This document shows, piece after piece, positions 1-7,277 of a stretch of DNA of 39,054 nt. The number at the start of each line of letters is the position of its first letter. The first letter of the stretch is position 1. The notes beneath the pieces are model-generated. The model searched no databases. It saw only the letters and a program-made list of their open reading frames with translations, and was not told the DNA's origin. This DNA comes from Eubacterium sp. (lineage in GTDB: Bacteria; Bacillota; Clostridia; Oscillospirales; Acutalibacteraceae). The position numbers were made by a program, and so were the translations under genes. Location: NCBI GenBank assembly GCA_017458975.1, contig JAFSZK010000060.1:1-39054 (forward strand), given 5' to 3'.

Positions 1-648
1 AACGGCAGGACGAGAATTAACGTTAAGCTAAAATGTATTAAGGAATACGACTTTAATTCCGCGTCTATCGAAGTAGATGCACAGGATATAAACACTCTTT
101 ATGAAAAGCTGGAAACAATTAAAGACGGCGACTTTCTTGTGCTATCAGGCTCCGTCCCCGATAGCGTTACGCCCGATATTTATGAAGACATTATTAAAAG
201 ACTTGAAAACAGGGGCGTCAGATTTGTTGTTGATACCACGGGTGATTCGCTTCTTTCAACTCTCAGGTATAAGCCTTTTCTGATTAAGCCGAATCATCTT
301 GAGCTTGCCGAACTGTTTGGTAAAGACTCTGTTGATAATAATCAGATTGTTGAATATGCAAAAGAGCTTAAAAGCAGGGGAGCTCTTAACGTTCTTGTTT
401 CAATGGCTGAAAACGGAGCAATGCTTCTTGATGAATACGGAAATATTCATAAATGCAAAAACGCACAAGGTACTTTGATAAACAGCACCGGCTGCGGTGA
501 CAGTATGTTGGCGGGTTTTCTTGCAGGCTATATTGAAAAGAAGGACTATGATTTTGCTCTTAAGCTCGGCAATGCCTGCGGAAACGCAACCGCTTTCTCC
601 GAAGGGCTTGCAAACAGATTAGCGATAGAAGATATATTAAAGAGGTAA
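1..648 (+). CDS. fruK: 1-phosphofructokinase, PfkB family (5' end outside the window)
   Basis: The reading frame is open from base 1, so the N-terminus lies upstream; 215 residues remain of a family usually about 305 long. The first residues (NGRTRINVKLK) match the sugar-phosphate binding strand of 1-phosphofructokinases, and the fragment then shows LSGSVPDSV and the C-terminal PfkB signature STGCGDSMLAGF, whose Asp (about residue 167 of the fragment, codon 499-501) is the catalytic base in the family. GCGDS replaces the commoner GAGDS. The expected reaction is ATP-dependent phosphorylation of fructose 1-phosphate to fructose 1,6-bisphosphate in the cytoplasm. The related tagatose-6-phosphate kinase (LacC) cannot be excluded from the fragment alone. 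A fructose PTS or DeoR regulator would be expected upstream but is not visible. The next gene starts three bases after the stop. Confidence 0.82.
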   Translation, partial: NGRTRINVKLKCIKEYDFNSASIEVDAQDINTLYEKLETIKDGDFLVLSGSVPDSVTPDIYEDIIKRLENRGVRFVVDTTGDSLLSTLRYKPFLIKPNHLELAELFGKDSVDNNQIVEYAKELKSRGALNVLVSMAENGAMLLDEYGNIHKCKNAQGTLINSTGCGDSMLAGFLAGYIEKKDYDFALKLGNACGNATAFSEGLANRLAIEDILKR

Positions 649-651
649 AAT

Positions 652-1074
652 ATGGAAGAAAATAAGAATAAGCTTGATATTAATTCCGACGAGCTTTCTC
701 ACGATGAAAAGATTATTATCAAATATGAATTTCTAAAGGAAAAAATCTTTGAAAACTTTGATAAGGGTGCAAGAATACTGAAGATTGCAAAGATTACAAC
801 GACTGTTTTGTTCTTGCTGTTTACCTTTGCCGGAGTTTTTATAAGCCACAGAACTCATCACGAAATCCAATGGCTTCAGGCATGGGTGCTTGTAATATTC
901 TTTGACGTTGCCGTTTTTATAATTGCCGATTATTCAAAATATCTTATTGAATCAAAGGTTATTCCTTATCTTAAGGACGACGACCAGATTGAATTCGGAG
1001 AATATGATATTTTTATAGAGGATATAGATAATCCATACGACGAAGACGAGGACGAAGAGGAGGACGAGGATTAA
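652..1074 (+). CDS. Small two-helix membrane protein with acidic C-terminal tail, function unknown
   Basis: This 140-residue protein is not one I can assign to a named family. It has a charged N-terminal segment (about 1-45), two hydrophobic segments (about 47-65 and 77-94) separated by a short His-containing loop (SHRTHHE), and a C-terminus that becomes almost entirely Asp/Glu (DEDEEEDED). It should sit in the cytoplasmic membrane with both ends on the same side. The ribosome site is the AGAGG at the end of the preceding kinase gene. The Glu/Asp codons of the acidic tail (GAG GAG GAC GAG) also form a good Shine-Dalgarno sequence for the YhgE-like gene, which starts one base after this stop. 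The two are therefore probably translationally coupled and may act together. Confidence 0.7.
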   Translation: MEENKNKLDINSDELSHDEKIIIKYEFLKEKIFENFDKGARILKIAKITTTVLFLLFTFAGVFISHRTHHEIQWLQAWVLVIFFDVAVFIIADYSKYLIESKVIPYLKDDDQIEFGEYDIFIEDIDNPYDEDEDEEEDED

Positions 1075-1075
1075 T

Positions 1076-3211
1076 ATGAAAAATATAATTAAGATATATA
1101 AAAGAGATTTAAAAAAGATATTTACTAACTCAATGGCAATAATTCTTGCTGTGGGTATTGCAGTATTGCCGTCCCTTTACGCGTGGTTTAATATTTATGC
1201 AAACTGGGACCCCTACGGCTCAACGGGTAATATGCAGATTGCTGTGGTTATTGAGGACGAGGGCTACAAATTCAGAGACATTGAAATTGACGTTGGTGAA
1301 AGGATTAAATCAAATCTTGAAGCTAATGATTTAATTGACTGGCAATTTGTTTCAAAGAATAAGATGTTAGAGGGAATTAAAGCCGGAGAGTACTATGCGG
1401 GTATAGAAATTCCGAAAGGCTTCTCAAAATCGCTTACAAGCATTGTTACAAACGACTTTAAACAACCGAGCATAACTTATTATGCTAATGAAAAGAAAAA
1501 TGCAATAGCCACTAAGATTACCGATAAGGTAGTACAGACAATCCAGCAGGAGGTAAACGAATCCTTTGTTACAACCGTTATTAACGTTGTAAGTTCTCTG
1601 ATTGACCTTGTTGCCGACGCAACAAATAACAGTAAGGATAATGTTCTTGATAATCTTGCCGGAAAAATTGAAAACGCGAGCGGCTCAATTAACAACGTCA
1701 GACAGACCGTTAAGGGCTTTGAGGATATTATGATTCTTACTCAGACTCTCGGCGATTCGATTGATTCTCAGAAGCTCGAAGGAATTATGAAGGATTCGGG
1801 AAGAATAATTAACGACGGTACCGATATGGCAAAGCTTCTTCAGACGAGCGTAAACGGAATAACGTCTTCAGTAGACAAAGCGCTCAGCAAGAGCTCGAGC
1901 GGACTCGACGAGGCGGCAGCAATTATTAAAGGAATTGATAAAAAGACAGGCGAAGCAGCTTCAAAGCCTGTTTCCGACGCAATAACAAGATTGTCAAAGT
2001 ATAAAGCTAATCTTGAAAGTGTTAAAACCGTTCTTGAAACCGTAAAGTCATCCCTTTCCGTTAAAACTCCCGAAATAGATAAGCTTCTTACAAGAGTTAA
2101 TAACTCTATTTCAAAAACGGATAAGATATTATCCCTTCTTACAAACGCGCAAAACGGCGCAACAAAAGCCGAGGTTAAAAAAATTACCGATGAAATGGCA
2201 ACTCTTTCCGGAGAGATTGCTTCAATAAGAAAGAATTACAAGAACAATTCCCAGCCGATTATTGATAAAAATCTTGCTAATTTAGTTGATATGCTTGTCG
2301 TTACGGGCGACCTTGTCAGCGACCTTAACGGTCAGATGCCGACTCTCAAAAAGCTTGCGGGAAGCATTGACAGTACGGTGTCAAGCACGGGAGACCTTGT
2401 TTCTGCTCTTGATAAAATACTTGCCAATACTCAAAAGCAGCTCAAGAGCCTTTCTTCAAAAATAAGGGGACTCGGAGAAAGCGAAATTATAAACACACTT
2501 CAGAACGTTGCAGGTACTAATTCGGACCAACTCGGAAAATTTCTTGCGTGTCCTGTAATAGTTGAAACCGATAAGATTTACGGTATTGAAAACTACGGCT
2601 CGGCTATGGCTCCGTTTTACAGCACTCTTGCTCTATGGGTAGGCGGCGTCGTACTTGTTGCGGTAATAACAACAAAGGTTAAGAAAAAGAAGGAAATTGG
2701 AGACGTGCGGCTTTATCAAAACTATTTCGGCAGGATGCTTACCTTCCTGACCTTCTCGATACCTCAGGCGTTGATAATCTGTCTGGGAGATTTGTATTTC
2801 TTAAAGATACAGTGTTACGACGATTTTAAATTTATTTTAGCCGGGGTATTTGCCGCCTTTGTATTTACGGTATTCATATATTCGATAACTTTTGCTTTCG
2901 GAGATATCGGAAAGGCGATTGCGGTAATATGTCTTGTTATCCAGCTCGGCGGCTCGGGCGGTACCTTCCCGATAGACGTAGTTCCAAATTTCTTCCAGGT
3001 GCTTCATCCATATATGCCGTTTAAGTTTGTAATTGACGCAATGCGCGAGTGCGTATGCGGCTCATACGCAAACGACTACTGGATTGACCTACTTAAACTC
3101 AGCGCATATTTAGCAGTAGGACTCTTATTCGGCTTAGGCGTGAAATTTCTTGTTAAAAAGCCGATACGCTTCTTTGAAAAGCAGGTTGAAAAAACCGATT
3201 TGTTCGGATAA
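1076..3211 (+). CDS. YhgE/Pip domain membrane protein (ABC-2 type permease fold)
   Basis: This 711-residue protein matches the YhgE/Pip family, named after the Lactococcus phage infection protein. It has an N-terminal membrane anchor (about residues 17-40, followed by SLYAWFNIYANWDPYGSTG, characteristic of the family), a long extracytoplasmic helical region (about 60-500) and a C-terminal bundle of five or six helices (from about 515) with the conserved GGTFPIDVVP and LHPYMPF segments of ABC-2 type membrane domains. Some relatives are type VII secretion-associated or lipid/peptide export proteins; the substrate cannot be read here. There is no adjacent ATPase. It is probably co-transcribed with the acidic-tail protein, with a terminator directly after the stop. 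Confidence 0.85.
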   Translation: MKNIIKIYKRDLKKIFTNSMAIILAVGIAVLPSLYAWFNIYANWDPYGSTGNMQIAVVIEDEGYKFRDIEIDVGERIKSNLEANDLIDWQFVSKNKMLEGIKAGEYYAGIEIPKGFSKSLTSIVTNDFKQPSITYYANEKKNAIATKITDKVVQTIQQEVNESFVTTVINVVSSLIDLVADATNNSKDNVLDNLAGKIENASGSINNVRQTVKGFEDIMILTQTLGDSIDSQKLEGIMKDSGRIINDGTDMAKLLQTSVNGITSSVDKALSKSSSGLDEAAAIIKGIDKKTGEAASKPVSDAITRLSKYKANLESVKTVLETVKSSLSVKTPEIDKLLTRVNNSISKTDKILSLLTNAQNGATKAEVKKITDEMATLSGEIASIRKNYKNNSQPIIDKNLANLVDMLVVTGDLVSDLNGQMPTLKKLAGSIDSTVSSTGDLVSALDKILANTQKQLKSLSSKIRGLGESEIINTLQNVAGTNSDQLGKFLACPVIVETDKIYGIENYGSAMAPFYSTLALWVGGVVLVAVITTKVKKKKEIGDVRLYQNYFGRMLTFLTFSIPQALIICLGDLYFLKIQCYDDFKFILAGVFAAFVFTVFIYSITFAFGDIGKAIAVICLVIQLGGSGGTFPIDVVPNFFQVLHPYMPFKFVIDAMRECVCGSYANDYWIDLLKLSAYLAVGLLFGLGVKFLVKKPIRFFEKQVEKTDLFG

Positions 3212-3214
3212 AGC

Positions 3215-3240
3215 AAAAGCCTCCGTTAAGGGGGCTTTTT
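3215..3240 (+). terminator. Rho-independent terminator after the YhgE-like gene
   Basis: AAAAGCCTCC (3215-3224) pairs with GGGGGCTTTT (from 3230), with one G-U pair and a GTTAA loop, ending in a T run. It starts four bases after the stop codon. Confidence 0.88.
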
Positions 3241-3280
3241 ATATGCAAAAACAGAAGCTCGTTTCTCGTCCCTAAATATT

Positions 3281-3318
3281 AATAACCCGCAGTACACGGA
3301 TGTGTACTACGGGTTATT
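3281..3318 (-). terminator. 17-bp hairpin directly after tRNA-Arg, probable tRNA terminator
   Basis: Positions 3281-3297 and 3302-3318 form a 17-bp stem with one G-U/mismatch position and a four-base loop (GGAT). On the minus strand it begins at the last base of the tRNA CCA end. The U tract is poor (GGGTTATTAATATTTAG), so it could act in 3' processing or protection as well as termination. It is the only terminator candidate between the tRNA and the convergent YhgE-like gene. Confidence 0.65.
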
Positions 3319-3394
3319 GGTACGCCGGAAGGGACTCGAACCCCCGACCTACTGGTTCGTAGCCAGTCACTCTATCCAGCTGAGCTACCGGCGC
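3318..3394 (-). tRNA. tRNA-Arg (anticodon ACG)
   Basis: Read on the minus strand, this 77-base cloverleaf has the acceptor GCGCCGG pairing with CCGGCGT and an encoded CCA end. It also has a D-arm with AGCTCAGCTGGATAGAG, an anticodon loop CTACGAA giving ACG (plus-strand positions 3358-3360), and a T-arm GGGGGTTCGAGTCCC. ACG becomes ICG after deamination and reads CGU, CGC and CGA codons. The gene stands alone, with its own promoter and a following hairpin. Confidence 0.97.
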
Positions 3395-3417
3395 ATAGCA
3401 TTTTTTAATGCTCAAAT

Positions 3418-3446
3418 AATATAACACATTATTATTTAAAATGCAA
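3418..3446 (-). promoter_or_regulatory. Sigma-A promoter of tRNA-Arg
   Basis: On the minus strand TTGCAT (3446-3441) and TATATT (3423-3418) are 17 bases apart. Between the -10 box and the tRNA lies a small AGCATT/AATGCT hairpin that would form the 5' leader removed by RNase P. Confidence 0.8.
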
Positions 3447-3474
3447 GATTTTTTTTAATCTATTTTATTAATTC

Positions 3475-3503
3475 TTGCTATTAGTTTTTTTCTCTGTTAT
3501 ACT
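3475..3503 (+). promoter_or_regulatory. Sigma-A promoter of the AI-2E family permease gene
   Basis: TTGCTA (3475-3480) and TATACT (3498-3503) are separated by 17 bases. The coding start follows 25 bases later. Confidence 0.8.
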
Positions 3504-3528
3504 ATTATAAAAAAAGGGATGTGATTGT

Positions 3529-4692
3529 TTGAAAAAGCTTGATAAAAAACTTATGCTTGAATACGTTACTTTAATTGTAATTATTGGCATTATGCTTTTT
3601 ATATCAATTAATACAAGTGAAGCCAAAAAGCTTGTGAATTATGTTTTTGTTATTCTGAATCCCTTTATTTACGGCTTTTGTATTGCTTTTATTTTAAACC
3701 TTGTTAGCAACGCTGTCGACAAGCTCTTTAAAAAGAGAGCATTAAATAAGGGCAGGGAATACGATATTAAAAAACACAGGAAGCTTTCCGTTACGGTTTC
3801 AATATTTATCTTTGCTGCCTTTGCTGCGCTTGTAATCGGACTTATTATCCCTAATCTTAAGGATACGGTTGTAAGCCTATACAAAAAAGCGCCGGATTTG
3901 TGGGAAAAGTTCCTCAATGTTCTTGACGGATTAAAGACCAAGGAGCCGAAGCTTGCAAGTGTCATTACTACCGTTGAAAAGAACCTTGACAACTATTTTG
4001 ATAAGATTGTTACTTATTTTAAAAAGAACACGGGTAACATTCTTAATACCGCTCTTTCCAAGCTAAAGGACGCTTCAAATATTGTTATTAATTTCGGACT
4101 CGGATTTATTATTGCAATCTTTGTTCTTCTTAAAAAGGAAGAGGTCAAAAAGGAATTTAAGCTTATACTTAAAACCTTTCTTCCCGTCAGGGAATACAGG
4201 AGAGCTTTATACGTTATAGATTTAGCGAACAAAAAGTTCCAGATTTACTTTAAATACAATCTTATTCAGGCGCTTATAACCGGTTGCGGAACCTTCCTGT
4301 TTATGCTTGTACTGAACATGCCGAATAAAATTTCAATTTCGCTAATTGTTACGGTTACTCAGCTTATTCCCATTGTGGGCGCTATTGTAGGAACGGCAAT
4401 CGGTACGCTTCTTGTATTTGCTCAGGACGGTAATCTCTTAAAAGCTATTCTTTTCCTTGCGCTTTGCGTTTTAGTTCAGCAGCTTGTAGAAAAGCTTATT
4501 AATCCTCATCTTATGGGTAAGGAGCTTGATATGCCTGGAATTATTACCTTCCTTGCAATTGTTATCGGGGGTAAGCAGTTCGGCTTAATCGGTCTTATTT
4601 GCTCCGTGCCGCTTGTTTCGACGGTATATGATTTATACAGATTTAAAATCAGACCTGCGATACTTGAAAAAAATAAGAGAAAGAAAGAATAA
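3529..4692 (+). CDS. AI-2E family transporter (PerM/YtvI-like permease)
   Basis: This 387-residue polytopic membrane protein has the AI-2E/PerM layout: two N-terminal helices (about 12-28 and 36-58), a third at about 85-105, a soluble amphipathic segment (about 110-180), and a C-terminal bundle. The bundle contains NMPNKISISLIVTVTQLIPIVG and VEKLINPHLMGKELDMPGI, the region that is conserved in the family. Members include TqsA (autoinducer-2 export) and Na+/H+ or osmotic transporters, so the name does not prove the substrate. The start is a TTG at 3529 with AGGGATGTG about ten bases upstream; no in-frame ATG lies before the hydrophobic N-terminus. It is monocistronic, with its own promoter and a terminator at 4731. 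Confidence 0.87.
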   Translation: MKKLDKKLMLEYVTLIVIIGIMLFISINTSEAKKLVNYVFVILNPFIYGFCIAFILNLVSNAVDKLFKKRALNKGREYDIKKHRKLSVTVSIFIFAAFAALVIGLIIPNLKDTVVSLYKKAPDLWEKFLNVLDGLKTKEPKLASVITTVEKNLDNYFDKIVTYFKKNTGNILNTALSKLKDASNIVINFGLGFIIAIFVLLKKEEVKKEFKLILKTFLPVREYRRALYVIDLANKKFQIYFKYNLIQALITGCGTFLFMLVLNMPNKISISLIVTVTQLIPIVGAIVGTAIGTLLVFAQDGNLLKAILFLALCVLVQQLVEKLINPHLMGKELDMPGIITFLAIVIGGKQFGLIGLICSVPLVSTVYDLYRFKIRPAILEKNKRKKE

Positions 4693-4730
4693 AACACTAC
4701 ACCTTGTATGAAGTGTATTAAAAAATAATT

Positions 4731-4768
4731 CGTCATCAAGCATAATAATTTGTGCTTGATGCGTTTTT
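4731..4768 (+). terminator. Terminator of the AI-2E family permease gene
   Basis: CATCAAGCA (4734-4742) pairs with TGCTTGATG (4753-4761), extended by a CG pair across a one-base bulge and followed by five Ts (4764-4768). Confidence 0.85.
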
Positions 4769-4786
4769 ATTAACAATATATTGTAC

Positions 4787-4828
4787 ATTTTGCCTAATTA
4801 ATGTAGAATTTTCACTAATTAATGAACA
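4787..4828 (+). repeat. Two 21-bp direct repeats upstream of the 54-residue gene, possible operator
   Basis: The units 4787-4807 and 4808-4828 are adjacent and agree at 17 of 21 positions, sharing ATTTT..CTAATTAATG. A weaker third copy may start at 4829. The 21-bp period puts both copies on the same DNA face, as in binding sites of LytTR-type regulators, although the bases do not match a LytTR consensus I know. The repeats end 36 bases before the -35 box of the small gene. They may be a regulator site or simply AT-rich sequence. Confidence 0.5.
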
Positions 4829-4864
4829 ATTATGAATAAATTATAAATTTTCAATATTTGGGTC

Positions 4865-4893
4865 TTGATTTTACTATAAAGATTTGATATAGT
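4865..4893 (+). promoter_or_regulatory. Promoter of the 54-residue small gene
   Basis: TTGATT (4865-4870) and TATAGT (4888-4893) are 17 bases apart, with a TG one base before the -10 box. A GGGAGG ribosome site follows at about 4910-4915. Confidence 0.75.
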
Positions 4894-4923
4894 ATACTTG
4901 AATACAAAGGGAGGTATGGATAT

Positions 4924-5088
4924 ATGAGTAAATTTTATTCACAGCCTGAATATAAATTTCATAAATATATCATAGCTCAAGACGTGTTTACAACCTCGGA
5001 TCTTGACGATGATGATGAATATACAAAACCCGCCGGCGGTAACGGTGGAACTAATTCGGTAGTTGATGACAATTCCTTTGCCGGATAA
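4924..5088 (+). CDS. Uncharacterised 54-residue acidic small protein
   Basis: The ATG at 4924 is preceded by GGGAGG and the frame closes with TAA at 5086-5088. The product begins MSKFYSQPEYKFHKYIIAQD, continues through FTTSD to an acidic block (DLDDDDEY), and ends in a Gly/Asn-rich, flexible tail (PAGGNGGTNS) with FAG at the C-terminus. There is no signal peptide, membrane segment or Cys. It is reminiscent of short Clostridia ORFs with a YxxPxxxxxK...D(V/I)(F/I)TTSD pattern, which as far as I know have no function assigned. It is a one-gene transcription unit with promoter, repeats and terminator. A peptide substrate or signal is conceivable, but no maturase, protease or exporter of a peptide system is adjacent. 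Confidence 0.7.
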   Translation: MSKFYSQPEYKFHKYIIAQDVFTTSDLDDDDEYTKPAGGNGGTNSVVDDNSFAG

Positions 5089-5110
5089 TTACATTTTTTA
5101 AAATTTGTTT

Positions 5111-5140
5111 GCTGTACTTACAAAAAGTACAGCATTTTTT
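5111..5140 (+). terminator. Terminator of the 54-residue small gene
   Basis: GCTGTACTT (5111-5119) and AAGTACAGC (5125-5133) form a perfect 9-bp stem with a five-base loop, then ATTTTTT. Confidence 0.92.
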
Positions 5141-5190
5141 ATTATTATTTATATTTTTTTGTAACATTTGTAATTTTTTTATAAATTCTA

Positions 5191-5219
5191 TTTATTTTAT
5201 TATTTAAATCTGTTATAAT
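5191..5219 (+). promoter_or_regulatory. Promoter of the lipoprotein/two-component operon
   Basis: TTTATT (5191-5196) and TATAAT (5214-5219) are 17 bases apart, with an extended -10 TG at 5211-5212. It is the only clear promoter seen before the twelve-gene run that ends at 15642. Confidence 0.72.
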
Positions 5220-5249
5220 AGGTTGCATATGTGTGAAAGGAGAGTGTCA

Positions 5250-6542
5250 ATGAAATATTTTAAGATTTTTTTATCACTTATCCTTGTCGCATTAATGTTT
5301 TCGGGGTGCAGCTTTAAGGTATCCTCGTCCATTGACGATTTAATATCACCGCTCTCTCCGTTCGGCGATAACGCCGATATTAAAAACGCGCTTGATACTT
5401 ATCTTCCGAACGGCTATTCGCTTAAAGCCCCTAATTCCGGAAAATATATTACGTCATATAATTTCTTCGATTTAGACGGAGATAAAAGTGACGAAGCGAT
5501 TGCCTTTTATGAGCCGAGCGATAATCTCGGTGAGATTGACCTTGCCGTAATTAAACGCGGAGAAAAGTCATGGAAGGTTATAGATAATATTAAAGGTGAA
5601 GGTAAGGACGTTCACTGCCTTGAGTTTTCCGACCTTAACGGAAACGGTAAGTATGATATAATCGTCTGTTGGGACGTTATATCGGGCTCGACTAACCATG
5701 AGCTCTGCGTTTACCGAAGTACCGTTAAAGAGGGAGGCCTTAAGCTTAAAAAAATCGGCGAAAGCATTAATGTAAATAATTTTATTGCTGCCGATATGTA
5801 CGGTGACGGTATTAACGAGCTTTTGCTTTTTGAGCTTAATAACTATTCGTCAAAGGCTGTTTTATATTCTTTAAAAAGTAATGAGTTTAAAAAGATAGGT
5901 GAAACCAAGCTTGACCACAGCGTAACCTCATACACAAAGCTTACAACCGAAAGGTCTGACGGCAAATCAAGAGTATATGCCGACGCAATTATGAGCGACG
6001 GCTCCTCAATGCTGACCGAGCTTATTTTCTGGTCAGACAGTTACTCAACGATAATATCGCCTTATTTCAGCTACTCAACCGGAAGTACTAAGGATACAAG
6101 GCGAAACGCGATGGTAAGCTGTTTTGACGTAAACGGTGATAAGAATATTGATATACCGCTTGACTATAAGATTAAGAAATTGCCAAAAGAAATCAAGGCA
6201 ATAGAGTTTAAAAACTATAAACAGTATAATATGTATCACTCTGCGTTTGCGCTGTACAGCTCTAATGACGAATATCTTGTAGTCATACCCGATAATATAA
6301 TTAATAAGATTACCGCTTCTTACAATAAAAAGAGTAAGGAAATGACGGTTACCGAAAAAAATACTAAAGCTACGCTGTTTTCGGTGAAGCCCGTGTTAAA
6401 GGCAACGTATGACAGCGAAAAGTATAAGGGCTACTCGGTTGCTCTTGAGGATAACGGTTACTGTTATCTGATTAAGCAGGGAAGCTCGTCAATTAAAATA
6501 AGCGATAATGATTTAAAATCTTATATAAAAACTATTAATTAG
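5250..6542 (+). CDS. Lipoprotein with FG-GAP/VCBS-like repeats, partner of the two-component system
   Basis: The start is the ATG at 5250, eight or nine bases after AAAGGAGAG. A TTG at 5223 in the same frame would add nine residues before a standard lipoprotein signal and is unlikely. The 430-residue product has a signal ending in the lipobox FSGC (Cys20), so it should be anchored on the outer face of the membrane. It carries several Asp/Gly/Asn turns of the type found in integrin-like beta-propellers: DLDGDKSDEAI, DLNGNGKYDII, DMYGDGINELL and DVNGDKNIDIP. Such repeats may bind calcium; no enzymatic motif is visible. It lies ten bases upstream of a response regulator and its kinase, so it may feed that sensor or be controlled by it. 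Confidence 0.75.
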   Translation: MKYFKIFLSLILVALMFSGCSFKVSSSIDDLISPLSPFGDNADIKNALDTYLPNGYSLKAPNSGKYITSYNFFDLDGDKSDEAIAFYEPSDNLGEIDLAVIKRGEKSWKVIDNIKGEGKDVHCLEFSDLNGNGKYDIIVCWDVISGSTNHELCVYRSTVKEGGLKLKKIGESINVNNFIAADMYGDGINELLLFELNNYSSKAVLYSLKSNEFKKIGETKLDHSVTSYTKLTTERSDGKSRVYADAIMSDGSSMLTELIFWSDSYSTIISPYFSYSTGSTKDTRRNAMVSCFDVNGDKNIDIPLDYKIKKLPKEIKAIEFKNYKQYNMYHSAFALYSSNDEYLVVIPDNIINKITASYNKKSKEMTVTEKNTKATLFSVKPVLKATYDSEKYKGYSVALEDNGYCYLIKQGSSSIKISDNDLKSYIKTIN

Positions 6543-6552
6543 GGAGGATAAT

Positions 6553-7266
6553 ATGAAAAAAGTACTTGTTGCAGAAGATGAAGATTCCATCAGAGAGTTT
6601 ATTGTAATTAATCTTACAAGAAGCGGCTATACCGTTGAACAGGCTGAAAACGGAAAGGTTGCTCTTCAGAAATTTAAAGAGGACGAACAGAGCTTTGACG
6701 TTGCTGTTCTTGATATTATGATGCCTGAGCTTGACGGACTCAGCGTATGTAAGGAGCTTCGCAAGGCTTCTTCGGACCTCGGTATTATTATGCTCAGTGC
6801 AAAGACGCAGGAGATGGATAAAGTAACGGGACTCCTTTTCGGTGCTGACGATTATGTTACCAAGCCGTTCTCTCCGAGTGAGCTTATGGCTCGTGTTGAC
6901 GCAGTATACAGAAGAGTTGAAATGATGCGCGGCGTTTCAAGAAGCGATAATTCAGGCGACTCTATTAACCTCGATGAATTTGAGCTTAATCTCAGAAACA
7001 GAACTCTCACTAAATCCGGTGAGATTATTGAGCTTACTCAGGTTGAGTTCCAGATTATTGAATATTTCTTTAAAAATCCGAACGCGGCTCTTTCAAGAAC
7101 CGATATTTTAAAGCAGGTTTGGGGCGAAAACTATTTCGGCGACGAAAAGATTGTTGACGTTAATATTCGCCGTCTGCGTATGAAGATTGAGGATAACCCG
7201 TCAAGTCCGACAAGACTTGTTACTATCTGGGGACTCGGATATAAGTGGATTACTGACCATCAATAA
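6553..7266 (+). CDS. OmpR/PhoB-family response regulator
   Basis: The 237-residue protein has a receiver domain (about 1-120) with acidic residues E8, D9 and D11, phosphoacceptor Asp54 in VLDIMMP, Ser82 in MLSAK and Lys104 in VTKPF. A winged-helix DNA-binding domain follows (about 140-235), with the ELTQVEFQIIEYF, RTDILKQVWG and VDVNIRRLRMKIE segments typical of the PhoB/WalR group. Phosphorylation by the kinase encoded eleven bases downstream should control DNA binding. The strong site AGGGAGG lies just before the ATG. The target genes are unknown; the upstream lipoprotein is the obvious local candidate. Confidence 0.95.
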   Translation: MKKVLVAEDEDSIREFIVINLTRSGYTVEQAENGKVALQKFKEDEQSFDVAVLDIMMPELDGLSVCKELRKASSDLGIIMLSAKTQEMDKVTGLLFGADDYVTKPFSPSELMARVDAVYRRVEMMRGVSRSDNSGDSINLDEFELNLRNRTLTKSGEIIELTQVEFQIIEYFFKNPNAALSRTDILKQVWGENYFGDEKIVDVNIRRLRMKIEDNPSSPTRLVTIWGLGYKWITDHQ

Positions 7267-7277
7267 GAAGGAATTAT

